Positions 54,458-60,848 of a stretch of DNA of 64,000 nt are shown piece after piece. The notes under the pieces were generated by a model that ran no database searches, was not told the DNA's origin, and saw nothing but the letters and a program-made list of their open reading frames with translations. Positions within the stretch are counted from its first letter, which is position 1. Each line of letters begins with the position of its first letter. Position numbers and translations under genes: made by a program. Source of the stretch: Acidimicrobiales bacterium. Lineage in GTDB: Bacteria > Actinomycetota > Acidimicrobiia > Acidimicrobiales > Acidimicrobilacustridaceae. The stretch lies in the NCBI GenBank assembly GCA_025455885.1, contig JALOLR010000008.1, positions 62,001 through 126,000 of the forward strand, read 5' to 3'.

Positions 54458-55795
54458 TCACCGCCCGCTCGATGCCACCCGGCCGGCAGACGGACCGTCG
54501 GCGGCGTGCAGCTCCACGGGGAGGTGGCGGAAGCCGGTGTGCTTGTTCGACCGGGTCCGTTCGACAGGCCCGGTGGCGGTGACCGACACGACGCGGTCGA
54601 GGAGCGCGTCGAAGAGGAGCCGAAGCTCGAGGCGGGCGAGGTTGGCGCCGAGGCAGAAGTGGGATCCGAGCCCGAAGGCGAGGTGCGGGTTGGGGTCACG
54701 CCCGATGTCGAAGCGCATCGGGTCGGGGAACGCCCGCTCGTCGAAGTTGGCGGCCTGCCACCACAGCACCACCTTGTCGCCGGCCCGGATGGTGCGGCCG
54801 TGGCGCTCGACGTCGCGGGTGGCGGTGCGGCGGTTGTAGGTGGTCGACGACGCCCAGCGCAGCATCTCCTCGACGGCGCCCGGCAGCAGACCGCGGTCCT
54901 CGCGGAGGGCCTGCCACTGGTCGGGGTTGTCGATCAGCGCGAGCAGGCCGGCGGTGGCGGTGTTGCGGGTCGTCTCGGAACCCGCGGCGATCAACAGGCT
55001 GAAGAACATCTGCTGCTCGAGGTCGGTCAGCGGGCCGCCGGGGTCGGCCTCGCCGGGCAGTTCGGCGGTGGCGATGACCGACACCATGTCGTCGGCGGGG
55101 CACCGCCGCTTCTGCTCGAGGAGGTCGCGGCCGTAGGCGGTGACCGCCGCACCGGCGTCACGGCTGCGCGCCGACTGCTCGCCGGGGTCGCGGTCGTCGT
55201 AGTCGAGGGTGGTGTCGGCCCACTCCATGAACCTGTGCCGGTCCTCCTGGGGCACCCCGAGGAGGGCGGCGATGGCCTGGAGGGGGAACTCGGCGGCGAC
55301 GTCGACGAGGAAGTCGCAGGTGCCGGCGGCGACGGCGGCGTCGAGGATCTGTTCGCTGCGCTGCCGCAGCTCGGCCTCCATGTCGCGGAGCCGACGCGGG
55401 CTGACCGCAGGCGTGACGAGTCGGCGGATGTGGTGGTGGCGGGGGTCGTCCTGCATGTTGAACAGGACGCCGGCGGCCAGCCCGAGCGGGAGGTCCTCGA
55501 TGAGGGTCCCGCCGCCGTCGCGCCCCCCGCCGGTGCACGACGAGAACGTCGCCGCGTCACGGGCCGCCCAGGCGACGTCGGCGTGGCGGGTGAGACACCA
55601 GAACCCCTCGCCGTCGGGGGTGTGCCCGGTGGGCTCGTGCCAGTACAGCGGCGCCTCGTCGCGCAGCGTCGCGAACGCGGCGTGCGGGGGTCCGTCGGCG
55701 AAGAGCGACAGGTCGGTGAGGTCGAGGTCGCGCAACCGCTCGGGCGTCCTCGACGATCCGGTCGCAGCGGGGGACGGCTTCTCGCGCCCGCTCAC
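54458..55795 (-). CDS. Cytochrome P450 (CYP125/142-like range)
   Basis: A 445-aa soluble P450. The I-helix motif LIAAGSETTRN lies near 283, ExxR in EEMLRW near 318, and haem loop FGLGSHFCLGANLARLE with the thiolate Cys381. The N-terminal FWCLTRHADVAWAARDAATFSS and FNMQDDPRHHHIRRLVTPAVSPR segments resemble the sterol-side-chain P450s of actinobacteria (CYP125/CYP124/CYP142 group), which oxidise terminal methyl groups of steroids or branched lipids. The GTG start overlaps the stop of the upstream epimerase gene (GTGA), so both belong to one operon. No ferredoxin partner is adjacent. Confidence 0.92.
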   Translation of the reverse strand: MSGREKPSPAATGSSRTPERLRDLDLTDLSLFADGPPHAAFATLRDEAPLYWHEPTGHTPDGEGFWCLTRHADVAWAARDAATFSSCTGGGRDGGGTLIEDLPLGLAAGVLFNMQDDPRHHHIRRLVTPAVSPRRLRDMEAELRQRSEQILDAAVAAGTCDFLVDVAAEFPLQAIAALLGVPQEDRHRFMEWADTTLDYDDRDPGEQSARSRDAGAAVTAYGRDLLEQKRRCPADDMVSVIATAELPGEADPGGPLTDLEQQMFFSLLIAAGSETTRNTATAGLLALIDNPDQWQALREDRGLLPGAVEEMLRWASSTTYNRRTATRDVERHGRTIRAGDKVVLWWQAANFDERAFPDPMRFDIGRDPNPHLAFGLGSHFCLGANLARLELRLLFDALLDRVVSVTATGPVERTRSNKHTGFRHLPVELHAADGPSAGRVASSGR

Positions 55796-56832
55796 GGTGC
55801 CGCCTTGCCGGCGTGTGCGGGGGTGATGGTCCCGGACGCGACCAGCCCCTGGATGGTGTCGCGGATGGTCTCGAACGGGTCGCGGAACGTGACGCCGAGC
55901 TCGTCGACGGTACGGGTGTCGTCGACGGGCACGGCGCGGGTCAGGTACACCATGGCGTCGCGGGTGAAGGTCGTGGCGCTGCGCACGACGCGGCTCAGCC
56001 GTTCGCTCAACCCGCCCATGGCGACCAACGCCGAGACCGGCACCGGTACCCGCCACATGGCTCGCCCGGTGGCCCGTTCCATGAGGGTCACCGCCTCACC
56101 GGTGGCGAGGAAGTGGCCGCCGCAGGTGTAGCGGCGGGGGCCGAGGCCGGGGCGCATCGCCGCGACGTGCACCGAGGCCACGTCGCGGACGTCGACGGTC
56201 GACCAGTACCCGACGTCGGTGACGACCCGGGAGCGCAGGAAGATCGGGAGGGCGCCGGCGGACTCCCCGGCGCGCTCGCCGGCCGGTGGGCCGAGCACCA
56301 TCATCGGATACGTGCACACGACGGGGGCGCCGGCCTCCTGGAGCTCGCGGGCGAAGCGCTCGGCGGCCACCTTGGACGCCGCGTACGGTCCGAGGCCCTC
56401 GACGAGGGGGCTGTCGGGGCCCACCACCGGCTCGTCGGTGGGGTAGAGCACGCTGCCGCTCGACACGTGGACGATGGGGTCGAGGCCCATCTCGACGGCG
56501 GCGCCGAGCACGGTGCGGGCGCCGTGCTCGTTGGTGGCGGTCATGGCCTCGGCGCCGTCGGCCCCGGTGCCGACGACCGCGGCGGCGTGGAGCACGGCGT
56601 CGCAGCCGTGGAGGGCCCGGCGTACGGCGGGGGCGTCACCGACGTCGCCGAGCACCACGTCGTCGAGGGGCACGCCGAGCGCACCGGCGGTGCGCTCGAG
56701 GCGGCCGCGGTCGCGCACCAGGAAGCGCACGGGGTGGCCGGCGTCGACGAGGGCACGGGCGCTGTGGGCGCCGATGAACCCCGATCCACCGGTGACGAGC
56801 ACGCGCCGAGACGCCACCCGACCCGTCGTCAC
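55792..56832 (-). CDS. NAD-dependent epimerase/dehydratase family protein
   Basis: A 346-aa extended-SDR protein. The cofactor motif VLVTGGSGFIGAHSARAL begins near residue 10, VLHAAAVVG lies near 79, a catalytic Ser in HVSSGSVLY, and YAASKVAAE supplies the Tyr/Lys pair near 148-152. The overall type is close to 3-beta-hydroxysteroid dehydrogenase/isomerase-like and dihydroflavonol reductase-like enzymes, which fits its coupling to a sterol-type P450. The start is uncertain. GTG 56832 is used; a GTG 21 bp downstream, immediately before ASRRVLVTGG, is the alternative. It is translationally coupled to the downstream P450. Confidence 0.85.
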   Translation of the reverse strand: MTTGRVASRRVLVTGGSGFIGAHSARALVDAGHPVRFLVRDRGRLERTAGALGVPLDDVVLGDVGDAPAVRRALHGCDAVLHAAAVVGTGADGAEAMTATNEHGARTVLGAAVEMGLDPIVHVSSGSVLYPTDEPVVGPDSPLVEGLGPYAASKVAAERFARELQEAGAPVVCTYPMMVLGPPAGERAGESAGALPIFLRSRVVTDVGYWSTVDVRDVASVHVAAMRPGLGPRRYTCGGHFLATGEAVTLMERATGRAMWRVPVPVSALVAMGGLSERLSRVVRSATTFTRDAMVYLTRAVPVDDTRTVDELGVTFRDPFETIRDTIQGLVASGTITPAHAGKAAP

Positions 56833-56912
56833 GTCCTCCCCCACCACCGCATGGTCGCACCTTCCGGCCCCGGGGAACAGGGCGTTCGCGCCGATGGCAA
56901 CGGACGGGTGGT

Positions 56913-57401
56913 TCAGGCGGGCGCGTCGGTGCCGGACGGGCGGGGCTCGAAGAGGACGACGGGGGCGTCGGCCAGTCGCGACCCGTCGTAGGCGTCGAGA
57001 CCCTCGTCGAGGTCGGCCCACCACCGCCAGAGGCGGTCACGCTCCTCGCCCAGCGCGCGACGGGCGCGCACCGGGCACTCCGGTCGGCCCTTGAGGCGGA
57101 TGACGGCGTCGGGGTGCGCCTCGAGGTTCAGCCACCACGCCGGTTGCCCCTCGTCCCAGCCGTTCATCGCCAGCACCACCGGGACCGAGTCGTCCTCCAG
57201 ATAGCCGAGGATGACGCCCCGGGGTTGCCCGCTGCGACGGCCGGTGGTGGTGAGGTGCAGCGCCCCCCAGCCCCGCTTGCCACCGGGACGCCACAGCGCT
57301 CGGTCGCCGACGAGCCGGTAGGCGCCCCGGTGCGCCTTCCAGAAGAGGTGCTTGAACCACACCGGCGGCAACTTCGGTGGCCGGGTGCCTTGGTCGCCCA
57401 T
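56913..57401 (-). CDS. Nitroreductase/quinone reductase family protein (Ddn-like, F420-type)
   Basis: A 162-aa split-barrel protein of the deazaflavin-dependent nitroreductase group. Signature segments are LHLTTTGRRSGQPRGVILGYLED near 48-70 and PAWWLNLEAHPDAVIRLKGR near 86-105. Family members use coenzyme F420 to reduce quinones or nitro compounds, and are frequent in actinobacteria. The start at 57401 is chosen from a GGAAGGGG Shine-Dalgarno sequence just upstream and the family-typical N-terminus leading to WFKHLFWKAHR. The 247 bp upstream of it contain no other supported feature. Confidence 0.85.
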   Translation of the reverse strand: MGDQGTRPPKLPPVWFKHLFWKAHRGAYRLVGDRALWRPGGKRGWGALHLTTTGRRSGQPRGVILGYLEDDSVPVVLAMNGWDEGQPAWWLNLEAHPDAVIRLKGRPECPVRARRALGEERDRLWRWWADLDEGLDAYDGSRLADAPVVLFEPRPSGTDAPA

Positions 57402-57648
57402 CCTGTCCCCTTCCCCACGCGTCGACACGATGGTCCGCCCCGGTGATCTCAGGGGGTAGAGCCCAACGACCGTTCGGCGGACCCGAGCGTCGGTGCGCTC
57501 GCTTCTGGCGGGCGTGTCGGCACGTCGTGGGAGAGCGGCAGGGGGCCGACACTCGATCGAGCCGGTGACGTCGCGGGGAACCGGGGGGGGTTGGAGGTGG
57601 AGCGGGGTGATCTCGGCCGGGCGCCCGTGGTGATGCACCCGAGCGGTG

Positions 57649-57822
57649 TCAGGGTGCGGTGCCGACGCCCTCGCTGGGCTCTGCGGCCACGGCCTGGACA
57701 GGAGGCTCGTCGGGGTCGGAGCCGGCCAGCCGGCCCAGGGCCAGCCCGCCGCTGATCACCGCCCCGTAGACGGTGATGGCGAAGATGACGGACCCGATCA
57801 CGAAGATGGCGAGCTCGCTCAT
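57649..57822 (-). CDS. Tiny membrane protein, second of a coupled pair
   Basis: A 57-aa single-span peptide. Residues 3-30 are one hydrophobic helix (LAIFVIGSVIFAITVYGAVISGGLAL) and the rest is a hydrophilic Pro/Glu/Ala tail. Its ATG overlaps the stop of the upstream tiny membrane gene by four bases (ATGA), so the two are made in step and may form a small heteromeric membrane complex or a regulatory subunit. No family recognised. Confidence 0.65.
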   Translation of the reverse strand: MSELAIFVIGSVIFAITVYGAVISGGLALGRLAGSDPDEPPVQAVAAEPSEGVGTAP

Positions 57823-58034
57823 GAGTTCACCCCCGACCGCTCGACGGCGGGCTGTTCGAGGCTGCTCAGCACCAGCGTCCCGAGCGAGTGGATGGAGGGA
57901 ACCCACAGACCGACGAAGATGCCGGCGGTCGTGTCGTCGGCGACGAAGTACAGGTAGACGGAGAAGAGGAAGGACAGGAAGCCGGCAACCAGGAAGGGCA
58001 ACCTGCGGCGGAAGGACGGGGTGAGAGTTGGCAC
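57819..58034 (-). CDS. Tiny membrane protein, first of a coupled pair
   Basis: A 71-aa peptide. Two hydrophobic stretches lie at about 12-32 (LPFLVAGFLSFLFSVYLYFVA) and 36-56 (TAGIFVGLWVPSIHSLGTLVL), separated by a DD-containing turn. The GTG start has GGAG about 5 nt upstream. The stop overlaps the ATG of the next gene. About 40 bp upstream of the start is an unusually AT-rich palindrome (58075-58091), which probably lies in its promoter. No family recognised. Confidence 0.65.
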   Translation of the reverse strand: MPTLTPSFRRRLPFLVAGFLSFLFSVYLYFVADDTTAGIFVGLWVPSIHSLGTLVLSSLEQPAVERSGVNS

Positions 58035-58074
58035 GGGTGCTCCAGGGTCATCGGTGTGGACCTCCGTCTGAACC

Positions 58075-58091
58075 TGATTTAGTGCTAATCA
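58075..58091. promoter_or_regulatory. AT-rich palindromic operator candidate
   Basis: TGATTTAGTGCTAATCA has exact TGATT / AATCA ends and a nearly symmetric TTAG-TG-CTAA core. It is conspicuous because the surrounding DNA is very GC-rich. It lies between the divergent tiny-membrane-protein pair and the SnoaL-like gene, a good place for a TetR- or MarR-like repressor site overlapping a -10 region. Confidence 0.5.
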
Positions 58092-58200
58092 ATTCCCGGC
58101 AGCCGTCGGTGACGCACCTGCCCGACCCCGGGGCGCCCCACGGATCGGGGCACGGCCCGGCCATAGGGTGGGCGCACGCCGCACCGTGGGGGGACCACCG

Positions 58201-58752
58201 ATGATGCTCGACCCGAACCGGATCTGGGCCCTCCTCGAGGAGCGCCTGGCCGCCGAGTCCGATCCGGTGGTACGTCGCAACCTCGAGCTGGTCATCGCCC
58301 ATGGCAGGGCGGAGGCGAGCCTCGATCTCGACGGCGTCCTGGCCACCCTGTGCCCGAGCCCCCGCTACGTCGCCCACTCCAGCCCCGACCTGGCCCTGGT
58401 CAACCCCACCTCGACCGAGGGTGTGCGGGCCTTCTACCAGGCGACGATCGTCGACACCGATGCCCACCGCATCGAGCACGACGTCGACCGGGTCATCGCC
58501 GACCGCTCCGGCGTCTACACCGAGGGCATGGTCAAGATCGCCTACCCGGGGCGGGTGCTGGCGGCCCGTGGGATCGCCGTCGACGACCCCGACGCCTACT
58601 ACCTGTACCAGGCCCGCATGGCCATCGTGTGGCCCGCCGACCCCGAGACCGGTCTCCTCATCGGCGAGGAGAGCTGGGTGGAGGGTGACGGCTTCGCGGG
58701 CATCGCGGAGCGCAGGATCACCCTCGACGACGTCGTCCCGGTGCGGGCCTGA
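58201..58752 (+). CDS. SnoaL-like/NTF2 family protein
   Basis: A 183-aa small-barrel protein. Helical N-terminus (IWALLEERLAAESDPVVRRNLELVIAHGRAE) is followed by LDGVLATLCPSPRYVAHS, the STEGVRAFYQATI helix, and strands including RIEHDVDRVIADR and RITLDDVV. This is the usual SnoaL-like/NTF2 order, but with a longer than normal N-terminal helix. No catalytic residue can be assigned. The ATG at 58201 is immediately followed by a second ATG. A GGGGGGA stretch lies 7-8 nt upstream. It is divergent from the tiny membrane pair. Confidence 0.7.
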   Translation: MMLDPNRIWALLEERLAAESDPVVRRNLELVIAHGRAEASLDLDGVLATLCPSPRYVAHSSPDLALVNPTSTEGVRAFYQATIVDTDAHRIEHDVDRVIADRSGVYTEGMVKIAYPGRVLAARGIAVDDPDAYYLYQARMAIVWPADPETGLLIGEESWVEGDGFAGIAERRITLDDVVPVRA

Positions 58753-58755
58753 CGA

Positions 58756-59055
58756 TCACCGAGGCCGCAACGGCGACAGGGACTCCCGGCCGTCGACCGG
58801 CCCGAGCACCTCTCGCGCCTCGGCCAGAAGCGTCTCGACGTCGACCCGATGGGCGCGGGCATCGGTCTCGGGCGCCGGCGGGAGGGCCCCGGTCGCGCCG
58901 TCGGTCGGGCCGACCTCGACCAACGCGTCGAGGGTAAGCAGGCGCAGTCGGCCGAAGAGCTTCGCGTCCACCGCGATCGCGATCGAGAAGTCCGCGGCAC
59001 CACGAGGCAGATGGGCGTCGGCCCGACGAGTCAGCCGCTCCCGCCGCCGGCGCAC
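58756..59055 (-). CDS. Hypothetical protein, end of a four-gene overlapping cluster
   Basis: A 99-aa protein without a recognised family. The N-terminus is arginine-rich (RRRRERLTRRAD) and is followed by one alpha/beta-looking segment (AADFSIAIAVDAKLFGRLRLLTLDALVEVGP) and a Pro/Ala-rich tail. The GTG start at 59055 lies 4 nt after the stop of the gene before it, supporting co-translation. Codon usage looks like the rest of the window. The coding call rests on spacing and composition and is tentative. Confidence 0.45.
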   Translation of the reverse strand: MRRRRERLTRRADAHLPRGAADFSIAIAVDAKLFGRLRLLTLDALVEVGPTDGATGALPPAPETDARAHRVDVETLLAEAREVLGPVDGRESLSPLRPR

Positions 59056-59059
59056 CGCG

Positions 59060-59452
59060 CTACTCCGTCGTGCGTCGTTCGAGGAGCGGGCCCATGGTGG
59101 CCAGGCGCTCGAACTCCTCGAAGCGGTCGTCGATCCCCCGCCCGGTGTCCCCGGCGGGTGTGACCTCGGGGCCGAGCCTTCGGCGGGTCGGATCGTGCTC
59201 GTCGTCCGCACCGCGCTGGTCGGTCTCGCTCGTCACGGCTCGACCACCACCATCGCCCGCACCTCGGTCGTCGTCCCGTGGCCCGGGGTGGGGGCGGTCC
59301 GCAGGTCCGGCGGCGCGTCCCCCCGCGGCATAGTGCTCGAGGGCGGCCGCGAGGCGCTGCGAGCCCGACACGATCTGGCGGTAGCGGCCGCGCCCCGCTC
59401 TGGTGCCCGCGACGTAGCCGACGCCGAGCGCGACGAGCACGCTCGCCTTCAC
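59060..59452 (-). CDS. Small hypothetical protein with N-terminal hydrophobic segment
   Basis: A 130-aa protein. The N-terminal 18 residues are hydrophobic (ASVLVALGVGYVAGTRAG) followed by RGRYRQIVSGSQRLAAALEHY. This YtxH-like start is frequent in small actinobacterial membrane-associated proteins. The remaining about 90 residues are charged and disordered-looking. Its GTG overlaps the stop of the upstream gene (GTGA). The downstream gene starts right after its stop, giving a tight cluster. Confidence 0.6.
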   Translation of the reverse strand: MKASVLVALGVGYVAGTRAGRGRYRQIVSGSQRLAAALEHYAAGGRAAGPADRPHPGPRDDDRGAGDGGGRAVTSETDQRGADDEHDPTRRRLGPEVTPAGDTGRGIDDRFEEFERLATMGPLLERRTTE

Positions 59453-59610
59453 GACGACTCGCGCCGGACCGATGCCGCCGCGCTCAGGGCGGTGGCGGCC
59501 ACCGCCGCCCCGAAGATCCCGAGGATCGGCTTCCCGCCCTTGCGGGCGACCAGCACGGCGGGAGCCACCATGCGCAGCCAGGGGCTCTTCTTCTTGCGGA
59601 AGTTCATCAT
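59449..59610 (-). CDS. Small hydrophobic/basic hypothetical protein
   Basis: A 53-aa peptide: MMNFRKKKSPWL, then a basic-hydrophobic stretch with APAVLVARKGGKP and a hydrophobic segment GIFGAAVAATALSAAA. It may insert into the membrane. GGAG lies 7 nt before the first ATG. Its start overlaps the stop of the long coiled-coil gene (ATGA) and its stop overlaps the next start (GTGA), so it sits in the middle of a translationally coupled series. No family recognised. Confidence 0.55.
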   Translation of the reverse strand: MMNFRKKKSPWLRMVAPAVLVARKGGKPILGIFGAAVAATALSAAASVRRESS

Positions 59611-60734
59611 CGTCGCGCTCCGTTCGATCGACGGGTGGTGGGGCTCAGCGAGGAGAGGGCCTCGATGAGGTCGTGCTTGGTCATCGACGACCGGCCCTCC
59701 ACGTCGGCGTCGGCGGCCAGCTGGAGGAGCTCGGCCTTCGTGTGGTCCTCCAGCTCGTCGCGCGGGATGACGGCCGCCGCGCTCGCGGAGGTGACGGCCG
59801 CCTCGGCGTCGGATCGGTCGTCCCATCGGAGGCGATCGGCGGTGCGGGTGGCCGCCTCGGCCATCTCCTCGGCAGCGCGGCGGGCCTCGGCGGCGAGCTC
59901 TCGGGCCTGGCCCACGGCGTCGTCGGCGATGGCGAGGGCCTGCTCGGCGCGATGCGTGCTCTCCTCGGCCTGCTCCCGGGTGGACGCCACCTCTCGGTCG
60001 AGCTGGTCGCCGAGCTTGCGCAGTGCCTCCGCGGCGGCCTGCTCGACCTCGGCGCGGACCCGTTCGGTCTGCTCCCGGGCTTCCTGTTCGGCGCGACGGA
60101 TCCGCTCGGCTCCGGCTTCCTCGACGGCTTCGAGCCTCGACTGGATCATCGCCTCGGCATCGGCCTGGGCGCCGGTGCGTCGCTCCTCGGCCGCCTCGGC
60201 GGTGCGACGGGCCAGATCGGCCGTCCGTCGGGCCTCGTCGGCCCGCCGCATCGCCTCGTCCTCGGCCGACGACGCCAGCTCGGCAGCCCGTGCCGCCCGC
60301 TGGACCAGCTGCTCCACGGACCCCTCGCTCCGGAAGTGCCCGATCCCCGACGGCGTCACCTGGCGCACCGCCCGGCGTCCCCTCGTGGCGGCGGTCCCGA
60401 GGGCGTCGGTCGCCTCGTGCGCCACCTCCTCGACGGGGTGCAGCGCCTTCGACAGTGCCCACGCCGCGTTCCGGGGCAGATCCTTCACCCCGGTCACGGC
60501 CAGCTCTCCGAGGCTGTGCCGCCGGTGGCCGGCGCCGTTGCCGCCCGACTTCCGGGTGCCCGGACGACCGGAGCCCGACGAGGTCACGCTCTGGCCTGCT
60601 GAGGTGCTGCGGCCGGCCCCGTCACGCGTGCCGCGCCTCGAACGGTCCACTCCGTCGCCGGTGGTGCCACTCCCTCGACGTTCGACCTTCGTCTCGACGG
60701 TGGTGGTCTCGACCGTCCGCTTCTGCTTCGCCAT
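59607..60734 (-). CDS. Long coiled-coil protein with Rho-N/SAP-like C-terminus
   Basis: A 375-aa protein. An N-terminal disordered region (1-70, Arg/Ser/Gly/Thr-rich) precedes LAVTGVKDLPRNAAWALSKALHPVEEVAHEAT (about 78-110). A very regular Ala/Glu/Arg coiled coil of about 170 residues (about 140-315) follows. The end, DELEDHTKAELLQLAADADVEGRSSMTKHDLIEALSSL, is a Rho-N/SAP-like helix-extended-helix motif that often binds nucleic acid. A scaffold or nucleoid-type role is possible but unproven. GGAGGT lies 7 nt before the ATG at 60734. It heads the four-gene overlapping cluster. Confidence 0.7.
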   Translation of the reverse strand: MAKQKRTVETTTVETKVERRGSGTTGDGVDRSRRGTRDGAGRSTSAGQSVTSSGSGRPGTRKSGGNGAGHRRHSLGELAVTGVKDLPRNAAWALSKALHPVEEVAHEATDALGTAATRGRRAVRQVTPSGIGHFRSEGSVEQLVQRAARAAELASSAEDEAMRRADEARRTADLARRTAEAAEERRTGAQADAEAMIQSRLEAVEEAGAERIRRAEQEAREQTERVRAEVEQAAAEALRKLGDQLDREVASTREQAEESTHRAEQALAIADDAVGQARELAAEARRAAEEMAEAATRTADRLRWDDRSDAEAAVTSASAAAVIPRDELEDHTKAELLQLAADADVEGRSSMTKHDLIEALSSLSPTTRRSNGARR

Positions 60735-60848
60735 GTGCACGACCTCCGGTACTCTCGACGCCGCCACCTACCCGCGAGCGGGGCCGATCATGCGAAGCGC
60801 GGCTGCACGACCGCCGCGCCTCGCTCGTGCCGATGCCGGCCCGTCGGG

